Source of the DNA: an uncultured Methylibium sp.
GTDB lineage: Bacteria; Pseudomonadota; Gammaproteobacteria; Burkholderiales; Burkholderiaceae_C
Direction: 5' to 3'
Assembly: GCF_902826655.1 (NCBI RefSeq)
Contig: NZ_CADEFR010000004.1
Span: forward strand, 99,291-163,290
DNA: 64,000 nucleotides
A program made the position numbers and the translations under genes. Position 1 is the stretch's first letter. Every line of letters begins with the position of its first letter. The notes beneath the pieces were generated by a model. The model was not told the DNA's origin. It did no database searches and saw only the letters and a program-made list of their open reading frames with translations. This document shows, in pieces, positions 35,626 to 43,341 of this stretch.

Positions 35626-36483
35626 ATGGCAAACCCTCCAGGCTCCATCGGCGTCATCGGCGCCGGCACCATGGGCAACGGAATCGCGCAGGTCTGCGCG
35701 GTGGCCGGTCTCAACGTGACGATGCTGGACGTCAACGACGCCGCGTTGAAGCGCGGCATGGACACCATCATCCGCAATCTCGACCGCATGGTGGCGAAAG
35801 AGAAGCTGACGGCCAGCGACCGCGATGCCGCACTGGCGAAGATCAGAACCGGCCTGGACTATGGCGCACTGCAGTCCGCCGATATGGTGATCGAGGCTGC
35901 GACGGAGAACCTGGGACTCAAGCTGAAGATCCTGAGGCAAGTCGCCAAGTGCGTCGGCAAGGACGCGATCATTGCGACGAACACCTCTTCGATCTCGATC
36001 ACTCAGCTGGGCGCTGTGCTCGACGCGCCGGAGTGCTTCATTGGCATCCACTTCTTCAACCCCGTGCCGGTGATGTTGCTGCTGGAGGTCATCCGCGGCG
36101 TGCAGACGTCGGACGCAACCCATGCTGCCACGATGGCGTTTGCCAAGACGGTGGGCAAGGCGCCGATCACGGTCCGCAACAGCCCCGGCTTCGTGGTCAA
36201 TCGCATCCTGTGCCCGATGATCAACGAGGCCATCTTCGTGCTGCAGGAAGGCCTGGCGTCTGCCGAAGGCATTGATGCCGGCATGCGCCTGGGATGCAAC
36301 CATCCGATCGGCCCGCTAGCACTGGCCGACATGATCGGGCTCGACACCTTGCTGTCGATCATGGGCGTGCTCTACGACGAGTTCAACGATCCCAAGTACC
36401 GCCCGGCGCTGCTGCTGAAGGAGATGGTCGCCGCCGGCCGCCTCGGCCGGAAGAACAAGCAGGGGTTCTACAGCTACCCCTGA
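35626..36483 (+). CDS. hbd: 3-Hydroxybutyryl-CoA dehydrogenase
   Basis: This 285-residue enzyme has the Rossmann motif IGVIGAGTMGNGIAQVCA at the N-terminus and IIATNTSSISIT near 115-126. GIHFFNPVPVMLLLEVI carries the catalytic histidine (about 140), and NSPGFVVNRILCPMINEA follows near 185. It oxidises the mutase product 3-hydroxybutyryl-CoA to acetoacetyl-CoA, so it completes this branch of the pathway within the operon. A thiolase is not in the window. It is the last gene of the operon. Confidence 0.94.
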   Translation: MANPPGSIGVIGAGTMGNGIAQVCAVAGLNVTMLDVNDAALKRGMDTIIRNLDRMVAKEKLTASDRDAALAKIRTGLDYGALQSADMVIEAATENLGLKLKILRQVAKCVGKDAIIATNTSSISITQLGAVLDAPECFIGIHFFNPVPVMLLLEVIRGVQTSDATHAATMAFAKTVGKAPITVRNSPGFVVNRILCPMINEAIFVLQEGLASAEGIDAGMRLGCNHPIGPLALADMIGLDTLLSIMGVLYDEFNDPKYRPALLLKEMVAAGRLGRKNKQGFYSYP

Positions 36484-36500
36484 AGCAGGACAGCGGAAAT

Positions 36501-36523
36501 CCCGGCGGTTCGAGAACGCCGGG
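36501..36523 (+). terminator. GC-rich hairpin after hbd
   Basis: CCCGGCG at 36501-36507 pairs with CGCCGGG at 36517-36523 across a 9-base loop, between the convergent ends of hbd and the outer-membrane channel gene. It lacks a run of T on either side, so it is either a weak intrinsic terminator or part of a Rho-type end. Confidence 0.5.
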
Positions 36524-36544
36524 ACTGATTGTGGCCCAGGGGCC

Positions 36545-37483
36545 TCAGAATGCTTTCAGCAAGCGCAAGTTGATGCGGTCCGACTCCTTCAGACCGTTGC
36601 GCACGGACAAGTCACGTCCATAGAGAGCTGCGAAGTGCCAGCCGGGCGCGAAGCCCCACCCGAAGCCGAACTTGGCGTTGGTGGTCCGGGTGCGGTCGCC
36701 GTTGGCAACGCCGTCGATGGAGGTCTCGCCGCCGACGAAGTGAGACGTGCCGGCGCGCAGGTCGAAGCCGCCACCCAAGTTGTACTTGAGCCAAGCCTGG
36801 AACTGGTACAGCGGCTTCTGGGTGAGCTTCTGGCTGTTGGGCCCGTAGTCGTCGTTGTCGCCAAAGCCGGTGACGTCGGCCGCGAGTTGCAGCGACAAGT
36901 CCTTCGATCCGAGCGACGTGGTGTAGCCGGCCTGCAGCAGATACTTCCAGCGGTGCTCGCCGAGGTTGAGGGGCTTGTTCTTGTCGTAGGAGCCGATTGG
37001 CACCCAAACCGCCGGCGTGACACCGAAGAACTCGCCCTGGTCGGGCTTGTTCACCAGCCACACGGTACCGGTAACGATCAGATCGCCCACGCCACTTGTG
37101 CTGCCCAGGGCGCTAAGGTCGTTACTGGCCTTGAGGCTGCCGAACGGCAACAGGATCTGCGGGTCGGCGCGGAAACGGCCAATGTCCACGAAACGGACCA
37201 GACGCAGGATCCCCACGTCCGACTTGAGATCGCCTCCGGCGACCTGGTTGCCGTCGCTGTAGACCTTGTTGCGCTGCGCGTGCTGGTAGTACAGCAAAGC
37301 GAGGTTCGTTCCCGCGGGAATGGCGCCGGAGGCGTAGTCGTCGGCGTCCAAATCCAACGCCCGTGCCGGCTGGCTGAGCGATGCCATCAGCGGCAGCATC
37401 GCCGCCAGCGTCAGTGCTTTGATAAGTCCACCGAACTTGCGCTCGTGTGCTCCTTTGCAGCGAACCATCGTATCGTTTGTCAT
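36545..37483 (-). CDS. Outer-membrane channel of the MetA-pathway phenol degradation family
   Basis: This 312-residue protein has a signal peptide (LIKALTLAAMLPLMASLSQP, then ARA-LDLDADDY) and a body of alternating beta strands with the family pattern DYASGAIPAGTNLALLYYQH. It ends in a barrel-closing strand with terminal aromatic (RLLKAF). This family (Phenol_MetA_deg) is found with genes for breakdown of hydrophobic compounds and is thought to form uptake channels. It is co-oriented with the oxygenase genes upstream on the minus strand. The start MTNDTMVR was chosen; a longer frame exists. Confidence 0.82.
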   Translation of the reverse strand: MTNDTMVRCKGAHERKFGGLIKALTLAAMLPLMASLSQPARALDLDADDYASGAIPAGTNLALLYYQHAQRNKVYSDGNQVAGGDLKSDVGILRLVRFVDIGRFRADPQILLPFGSLKASNDLSALGSTSGVGDLIVTGTVWLVNKPDQGEFFGVTPAVWVPIGSYDKNKPLNLGEHRWKYLLQAGYTTSLGSKDLSLQLAADVTGFGDNDDYGPNSQKLTQKPLYQFQAWLKYNLGGGFDLRAGTSHFVGGETSIDGVANGDRTRTTNAKFGFGWGFAPGWHFAALYGRDLSVRNGLKESDRINLRLLKAF

Positions 37484-37589
37484 GTTGTCTCCTATCGGTC
37501 TTGAGTACGTACGAACCACGGTATTGCCCCATCGTCTCGTGGGCAATTCGTTAGCACCACGCGCCGCACGGACGCGAGGCTGAATTCAG

Positions 37590-37860
37590 CGAGAGGTCGG
37601 GAACTCGGCGATCCGCGCGGCCTCCTGCAACGCCTGCTGTTCTGCCGGCCGCAGCTTCAGCGGAACGAGTCCCATGTCGCAAAGTGCCTGACAGACGCCG
37701 TGTCTACGCCGTAGTCGACATCGGCCAGCACCCAATGGCGCGGGGCGCTTTGACCAAGCAGCCTGCGGAGTTGCTCGAGCGCGATCTGCGTCTTGGTGGC
37801 GAAGGCGACCTCATCAGGCACGCCGGCGCTGCGCGTTCGCGACCCACTCTTGTGACGCGC
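37590..37860 (-). pseudogene. IS701-family transposase fragment
   Basis: On the minus strand the segment reads GVPDEVAFATKTQIALEQLR, then WVLADVDYGVDTASVR and, after a frameshift, a LVPLKLRPAEQQALQEAARI-like end. This is the middle of an IS701-type DDE transposase, including the conserved aspartate in VLADVDYG. Only about 90 residues survive. It fills the gap between the channel gene and the phosphatase gene. Confidence 0.7.
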
Positions 37861-37865
37861 CACTC

Positions 37866-38717
37866 TCACGGGTTGCCGGCCCTTCTCGGCGAGAGCAGAC
37901 TTGCGTTGCCCGTGGCCGATTCGGTCAAGCACTCGCGCAGGCGCTGCAGGCGCTGCTCGCCAAATCCCAGCCCGCGGGCGAGGTAATCGTCGACGCCACC
38001 GAACGCGGTGTCGATCGACTCGAACGCGGCCTCGATATAGGCCGGCCTGGCGGCGGTGAACGCCTCGGCCACCGACTCGGTCGTTCCGGACGGCATCAAG
38101 TGCCCGATGTCACGTCTGCAGTCGTTCGTCAGCAGGTAGTCCTCGACGATCACCGTTCGAGGTACGCCGAGCGCCATCAGGATGACCGCCGCACCGAAAC
38201 CCGTGCGATCCTTGCCGCTCACGCAATGGATCAGCGTCGGCCGCCCCGCCGCCTCTTCCACCGCTTCAAGCATGCGCCGATACTCGGCACAATGGTGCAC
38301 CGCATAGCGTCGGTAATGCCCGGTTACGGCGCGCTCAATCCCTGCGGCGTCGATGCGCAACTCGCGCAGGGCCTTCAACATTTCAGGTACGCCGTCCGGC
38401 CAGAAGCCGATCTCCGTGACCTTGGGGCCGGCACCAACAGGCAGCCGGTTGGGATGCAACTCGCGCTCGTGCGGAAGGCGGAAGTCGACGACGCGGTACA
38501 GGTCGAGTGCAGCCACGAGCGCCAAGTCCTCTTCAGTCAGCGCCCCCAACGAGTCGGATCGGAACAGCCGGCCCCAGCGCGTCCGCCGCCCATCGCCGAC
38601 CGGATAGCCGCCGAGGTCGCGGAAGTTCACAGCGCCTTGCAGCGGAACCCGGCGCCGCGCCAAGTCGCCGGTTGAGCCCGCCTGGGGTGAGGCCGGTGCA
38701 TCGCAGTGCGTTCGCAT
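37866..38717 (-). CDS. Tyrosine-specific phosphatase family protein
   Basis: This 283-residue protein has the N-terminal NFRDLGGYPVGDGRRTRWGRLFRSDSL and DFRLPHERE motifs and the P-loop HCVSGKDRTGFG (C-x5-R, about residues 166-177) of the bacterial Y_phosphatase3 group. Members remove phosphate from tyrosine, phosphoinositides or small phosphates. Its start lies 11 bases after the reductase stop, so it is part of the oxygenase operon. This is unusual and could mean that a phosphorylated intermediate exists. Confidence 0.85.
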   Translation of the reverse strand: MRTHCDAPASPQAGSTGDLARRRVPLQGAVNFRDLGGYPVGDGRRTRWGRLFRSDSLGALTEEDLALVAALDLYRVVDFRLPHERELHPNRLPVGAGPKVTEIGFWPDGVPEMLKALRELRIDAAGIERAVTGHYRRYAVHHCAEYRRMLEAVEEAAGRPTLIHCVSGKDRTGFGAAVILMALGVPRTVIVEDYLLTNDCRRDIGHLMPSGTTESVAEAFTAARPAYIEAAFESIDTAFGGVDDYLARGLGFGEQRLQRLRECLTESATGNASLLSPRRAGNP

Positions 38718-38728
38718 GGCGCGCGGCT

Positions 38729-39790
38729 TCAAAGATCCAGGACCAGCGTCGCGCCCTTCGAGCGCGACACGCAGGTGGTCAGGAACTGCGTGCGTGCCTC
38801 GGCGGACAGCAAGTAATCCCGATGCTCGACGTCGCCCGCGAGATAGCGGACCTTGCACGTACCGCACAGGCCGCTCTGGCATGATGTCGGTACTTCGATG
38901 CCGTGCTCGCCAAGCACCTGCGCGATCGACTTGTCGTTCGGTACCGTCAGGACCGTTCCCGTGCTGGCGATCTTGATCTGGAACCCGAGCGCCAGCGCAT
39001 CGCTGCCGATGTCGTGGGGGACTCCCTCGGCGGGAAGCACCGGCGCGCCGACGAAGTACTCGAAGTGCACCGCCTCGGCGGGCCAATTGGTGCAGGCACG
39101 TGCGCAGGCCTCCATGAACCCGGGGGGGCCGCAGTAGTAGAGCTGCCAACCCGGCTCGTACCGCCGCAGCAGCGCCGCGATGTCCAGGCCCTTGGCCGGA
39201 TTGCCGCCGTCGAAGTGCATGATCACGCGCCCCTTGGCGGCCAGCGGCGCGAGTTCCTCCTGGAACGCCGCGTGGGCGCTCGACTTCGCGCAGTAGTGCA
39301 GGGTGTAGTCCGCGCCTATCCTTTCCAACCGATGCACCATGGCCTTCAGCGGCGTGATGCCGATGCCGCCGGCCAGCAGGATCTGGTGGGGCGCCCCCTC
39401 AATCAGCGGGAAGTTGTTGCGCGGGTGTCCGACCGCGACGAGTCGTTGCGTGTGCACACGCTCGTGGATCGCGATCGACCCCCCGCGCCCGTTGTCCTCG
39501 CGCAGCACCGCGATCAGGTACCGCCGACGCTCGGCGGGATCGTTGCACAGCGAATACTGTCGTACGCGTCCGTCGCGAAAGTACAGATCCACGTGGGCCC
39601 CGGCGGTGAACTCCTCCAGTTCGCCGCCGTCCTCGCGCACGAATTCGTAGGCGTTGATGCCGATCCCCTGGTAAGTGATCTGCCGGACCCGCAGGTTCAA
39701 CGCCGTCTTCGGGTACTTGCCGGTGTGACTCAACTGGTACATGTCGCTCTCGGCCCCGGCCTGCGCCGTCGGTTCAGCGGATGCCGGCAC
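38729..39790 (-). CDS. mdpK: MdpK-like oxygenase reductase (FMN, NAD, [2Fe-2S])
   Basis: This 353-residue protein has a flavin domain (RQYSLCNDPAERRRY, about 70-84), an NAD domain (LLAGGIGITPLKAMVHRL) and a C-terminal plant-type ferredoxin domain. The ferredoxin domain has cysteines in CQSGLCGTCKVRY and LTTCVSRSKG. This is the phthalate dioxygenase reductase/VanB layout, delivering electrons to a Rieske oxygenase. The frame starts at GTG 39790; an ATG at 39742 (MYQLSHTG) is an equally good alternative. It follows the oxygenase gene by 38 bases. Confidence 0.88.
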   Translation of the reverse strand: MPASAEPTAQAGAESDMYQLSHTGKYPKTALNLRVRQITYQGIGINAYEFVREDGGELEEFTAGAHVDLYFRDGRVRQYSLCNDPAERRRYLIAVLREDNGRGGSIAIHERVHTQRLVAVGHPRNNFPLIEGAPHQILLAGGIGITPLKAMVHRLERIGADYTLHYCAKSSAHAAFQEELAPLAAKGRVIMHFDGGNPAKGLDIAALLRRYEPGWQLYYCGPPGFMEACARACTNWPAEAVHFEYFVGAPVLPAEGVPHDIGSDALALGFQIKIASTGTVLTVPNDKSIAQVLGEHGIEVPTSCQSGLCGTCKVRYLAGDVEHRDYLLSAEARTQFLTTCVSRSKGATLVLDL

Positions 39791-39828
39791 CGCTCCGGGG
39801 TCGAGCCAGGGGTTGCGCGGGGCGTCGA

Positions 39829-41241
39829 TCAGAGGCTCGCTTCGATCTCATCGAGGCGCCGCAGGATGTGCGGCTTGCGCTGCTCGAGCGGCAGTTCGTC
39901 GCACTCCTTCATGATCGCAAAGACTTGGTGCGCCGCCTTGCGGATGACGTCACTGTCCGCTTCTCGGCTCGTGCGGCGACGGATCCGCAGCCGGCTGTCT
40001 GAGGTGTATCTCGGCAGCGTTTGCCCGCCACCCACTTCGGCCTTCACGCGCACCGGGTCGGGCGGCGCCTTGCCGGCCGCCGCGTCGCGAAGCAGCGAGC
40101 GGCACATGTACACGCCCACGTCCGATCGGCCGGGATGCTCAAGGCCGTGGATGGCTATCGGCCCCTGGCTGACGATGGCTTCGTAGTCGCCCGGAACCCG
40201 CTGCGTCTCTTCATAAGGCCGATGCCGAGTCTGACCGATCAGGAAGTCGATCTTGTCGACCCCACACTCATCTACCTTTCCCCGGTGCTCCGGGTCAACC
40301 TCATCGTTGAAGTGGCGCCAGCCGAAGGCGATCGAGTGCTCATCGTCGACCGGCACCTGCCAACGCGACATCGCCGGGCCGGAGTGTCGCTGCGGCGCCG
40401 CCGCCACGATGGCGGCGTTCTGCATCCAGTTCGGCAGGCCCATCTGCGAGATTCGGATCCACACTTCGTCGTCCGACAGGCGCCGGCCGGCGGTGAAGAT
40501 CATGCCGTTGTTGTCGTTGGTCGGGTGCCAGTCGATGATTGGCATCTCGCCGAAGCCCCCCTGCAGCGTCGCGCCGTCGGCCAGCTTCGAGTCCACGCCG
40601 GCGACCGTCATGTTGTTGTGCAGCAGCGCGGTGTGGTAGTGGTCGATCTGGTTTTCGTAGACCTGAAGCCAGTTGCAGTCGAAGACATTGGAGAACGGAA
40701 TCAACCGCGTTCCCTTCGGCAACACGTAGCCGTCGAACACCGGGAACTCCGGTCTGCGATCCGCCGGCCCCATGTAGGCGAACACCAGGCCGTCGCGCTC
40801 GAAGGCCGGATAGGCGCCCTGGCAGACGGTGTCCTTCAGCTTGGTGTCGGGGGGTTCCGCCGGCGCCTCCAGCAGTTTGCCGTCGACGTCGAAGTGCCAA
40901 CCGTGGTAGCAGCAGCGGATCCCGCGTTCCTGCACGATGCCGAACTCGAGCGAGGCCCCGCGGTGGGCGCACTTGCGGTGCAGCACGCCGACGTTGCCCT
41001 GGCGGTCCCTGAATGCCACCAGATCCTCGTGCAGGATCCGAATCGCCTTGGGCACGTCGGTCAGTTCCTGCGACAGGCATACGGGCTGCCAGTAGCGGCG
41101 CATGTACTCGCCCATCGGCGTGCCGGGGCCCGTACGAAGGATTTCCAGGTTCGTGGGGGCGGCATTCTGCAGGTCGCGCAGCTGGTACCCGCTGTAGGCC
41201 ATCCCCTGCCCGGCCGCGGCCAAACTTTCAATCTTACCCAT
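39829..41241 (-). CDS. mdpJ: MdpJ-like Rieske non-heme iron oxygenase (tert-butyl alcohol hydroxylase)
   Basis: This 470-residue oxygenase has the Rieske ligands C91, H93, C110 and H113 (KCAHRG and CCYHGW) and the mononuclear iron site in ENQIDHYHTALLHN (bridging D200, ligands H201 and H208). It looks very close to MdpJ of Methylibium petroleiphilum and Aquincola as I remember them, including length. MdpJ hydroxylates tert-butyl alcohol to 2-methyl-1,2-propanediol and desaturates tert-amyl alcohol. The start at 41241 has GAGGAG eight bases upstream, and the longer TTG frame is rejected. Substrate assignment is by similarity. Confidence 0.85.
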   Translation of the reverse strand: MGKIESLAAAGQGMAYSGYQLRDLQNAAPTNLEILRTGPGTPMGEYMRRYWQPVCLSQELTDVPKAIRILHEDLVAFRDRQGNVGVLHRKCAHRGASLEFGIVQERGIRCCYHGWHFDVDGKLLEAPAEPPDTKLKDTVCQGAYPAFERDGLVFAYMGPADRRPEFPVFDGYVLPKGTRLIPFSNVFDCNWLQVYENQIDHYHTALLHNNMTVAGVDSKLADGATLQGGFGEMPIIDWHPTNDNNGMIFTAGRRLSDDEVWIRISQMGLPNWMQNAAIVAAAPQRHSGPAMSRWQVPVDDEHSIAFGWRHFNDEVDPEHRGKVDECGVDKIDFLIGQTRHRPYEETQRVPGDYEAIVSQGPIAIHGLEHPGRSDVGVYMCRSLLRDAAAGKAPPDPVRVKAEVGGGQTLPRYTSDSRLRIRRRTSREADSDVIRKAAHQVFAIMKECDELPLEQRKPHILRRLDEIEASL

Positions 41242-41781
41242 CTGAAGATCTCCTCGCAATCCGGAGCGCCCTCAATTCGGGGCGGCTTGCCATCCGCAGT
41301 TTGCCGAGCCAGTCTAGCCAGCGGTAGGCGCGACGTCTTTGGCGCAGTCGGACAAAAACGGCGCCAGGCGTTGGCAGGCAGTGCTAAAGAGCGCTGAAAA
41401 ACACGACATCGGCGCAGCATGACGCGGCTGATCGCGCACAGGCCGTCATCGCGGCGAGATGCGGTCGTTGCTGGCTGTCGGCGCGCGCTTTGAGGGCCCG
41501 AACAAGTCAGCGCTTCCCTGCCGGCACGCCGTGATCGCAGTGCCGACGTCGACCGGCACCGCCGATGTGCGCCCATTACCGCCCGGGAGCCGGCGCTGGA
41601 AGACCGGACGAGCCATCGCATCCCGTTGAGCCCCCGCGCGGCGTACGCCGCGCCCGGTGGCATGTGCGGTCGCGGACAAAGACACAGGGGCGTTTTGCTC
41701 GCTCCGAGCTAGAGACGGCAGCCCGCCGTTTGACCATAGTCTTTCCGTCTACAAGCTCATCAGCAAGGGGAGAGATCAGCC
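41242..41781. promoter_or_regulatory. Divergent intergenic region between mdpJ and the 41782 gene
   Basis: These 540 bases lie between the divergent starts of the oxygenase and the dehydrogenase, and no gene is evident in them. They should contain promoters for both operons and any activator site. I could not identify a confident operator or -24/-12 site by eye. Ribosome binding sites are GAGGAG (oxygenase side) and AAGGGGAG (dehydrogenase side). Confidence 0.6.
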
Positions 41782-42879
41782 ATGAACGCACCGATCATCA
41801 AGAAGGTTCTCGTCGACAGCGGCGAGCTGAGGAAGAAAGTGGCCGCATTGTTCCAGGCGGTCGGAGTGTCCGCCGAGCATGCGGACCAGATCGCCGAGGT
41901 CGTCGTCTTCGCCGATCTGCGCGGCGTCGAATCGCACGGCGTCCAGTTCACGCCGCGCTACGTCCGCGGCATCGCCCGCGGCCATCTGAACCCGAAGCCG
42001 GACATCCGCGTCGTCCACCGACGCGGCGCGGTGGCCGTCGTCGATGCCGACAATGGACTGGGTTTCCTGTCGGCGCGCCGCGCGATGAAGGAGGCCATGA
42101 CGATTGCCGCCGAACACGGCAGCGGCACTGTGGCGGTGCGCAACAGTAATCACTTCGGACCGGCGGCCTTCTACCCGATGATGGCGCTGGAGGCGGGAAT
42201 GATCGGCTACGCCACGACCGACGGGCCGCCGCACACCGTGGTGTGGGGCAGCCGCAGGCCGGTGCTGTCGAACGACCCGGTCGGCTGGGCCTTCCCCACC
42301 CTCGAAGGCCTGCCGATCGTCGTGGACACCGCGTTCACCGGCGTGAAGGAGAAGATCCGGCTGGCCGCCCAGCGAGGCGGCACGATCCCGGCCGACTGGG
42401 CTGTCGGGCCCGACGGCAATCCGACGACCGACCCGAAGATCGCACTCGAGGGCTACCTGCTGCCCATCGGCCAGCACAAGGGCTCGGCGCTGATCGTCGC
42501 CAACGAGGTCGTCTGCGGCGCCTTGGCCGGCGCCCTCTTCAGCTTCGAAGTGTCGCCAAAGCTCGTGATGGGTGCGGACCATCACGATTCGTGGAAGTGC
42601 GGCCACTTCGTCCAAGCGCTGGATCCGGGCGCCTTCGGCGACCGCGACGCGTTCCTGCGCCGCACCAGCGAGCTGGCGTCGGCTCTGCGCAACGCGCCGC
42701 GCGCCGAGGGCGTGCAGCGCATCTACATGCCCGGCGAGATCGAGGCTGAACTGTCGGCTCAGCGGTTGCGGGACGGGCTGCCGCTGGCGGTCACGACGCT
42801 TGAGGCCCTCGACGCCGTGGCCCGCGAGGTCGGCGCGCCCGTACCGTCGGCGACGCTGGTCACGCACGAGATGCCGTGA
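41782..42879 (+). CDS. Ldh2-family malate/L-lactate/2-hydroxyacid dehydrogenase
   Basis: This 365-residue protein belongs to the non-Rossmann malate/lactate dehydrogenase family (Ldh_2). Motifs include FADLRGVESHGVQFTPRYV (about 47-65), AVVDADNGLGF, VAVRNSNHFGPAAFYPMMA (about 120-138, with the catalytic histidine) and LPIGQHKGSALIVANEVV. The family oxidises 2-hydroxy acids or reduces 2-oxo acids and imino acids with NAD(P). 2-Hydroxyisobutyrate itself cannot be oxidised at C2, so its substrate must be another hydroxy acid. It starts the operon 41782-47481. Confidence 0.85.
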   Translation: MNAPIIKKVLVDSGELRKKVAALFQAVGVSAEHADQIAEVVVFADLRGVESHGVQFTPRYVRGIARGHLNPKPDIRVVHRRGAVAVVDADNGLGFLSARRAMKEAMTIAAEHGSGTVAVRNSNHFGPAAFYPMMALEAGMIGYATTDGPPHTVVWGSRRPVLSNDPVGWAFPTLEGLPIVVDTAFTGVKEKIRLAAQRGGTIPADWAVGPDGNPTTDPKIALEGYLLPIGQHKGSALIVANEVVCGALAGALFSFEVSPKLVMGADHHDSWKCGHFVQALDPGAFGDRDAFLRRTSELASALRNAPRAEGVQRIYMPGEIEAELSAQRLRDGLPLAVTTLEALDAVAREVGAPVPSATLVTHEMP

Positions 42880-43319
42880 TGGCGCAGAAACCGGCTCCGG
42901 CGGCTTGGGCCTGTGCCAGCTGCGGGTTCAGGATGGGGGAGCCGATCGCGAGGCTGGGGGTCAGCGAGCTCAGTCTGGTCTCGGACCGGCGCTTCCCCGG
43001 CCGCTGCGTCCTCACGCTGCGCGAGCACGCTACCGAGCTGTTCGAGGCTTCGGCGGCGGCACGGCAGGGGTTCGTCGAGGACATGAGCCGCGCGGCACGC
43101 GCCATCAAAGTGGCGACCGGCGCCTTCAAGATGAACTATGAGATCCTCGGCAATGCAGATCCGCACGTGCATTGCCATCTGATCCCGCGCCGGCAGGACG
43201 AGCCCAACCCACGCGTACCGGCGTGGCTGCATCCGCAGCCGCAGGCTGAACTCGACGAGGCCAGCGCGCAGCAGATAAAGGCGCGCATCCGGGAGTTGCT
43301 CGATGCCGCGGACAACTAG
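42879..43319 (+). CDS. HIT-family nucleotide-binding hydrolase
   Basis: This 146-residue protein has the histidine triad HVHCHLIPR near residue 94 and the upstream N-terminal strand pattern of HIT proteins (FPGRCVLTLREHATELFE). HIT proteins hydrolyse or transfer nucleotidyl groups. A pair of cysteines near the N-terminus (CASCGF) may bind metal. The ATG overlaps the dehydrogenase stop (TGATG), and it precedes the dikinase homologue by 22 bases. Confidence 0.85.
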   Translation: MAQKPAPAAWACASCGFRMGEPIARLGVSELSLVSDRRFPGRCVLTLREHATELFEASAAARQGFVEDMSRAARAIKVATGAFKMNYEILGNADPHVHCHLIPRRQDEPNPRVPAWLHPQPQAELDEASAQQIKARIRELLDAADN

Positions 43320-43341
43320 GACTAAAGGGAGACAAGAGTCG

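Noticed and set aside
38903-41397. Two long plus-strand frames opposite the reductase and oxygenase
   Set aside because: Both are antisense to genes with complete Rieske and ferredoxin motifs; no motif is seen in them.
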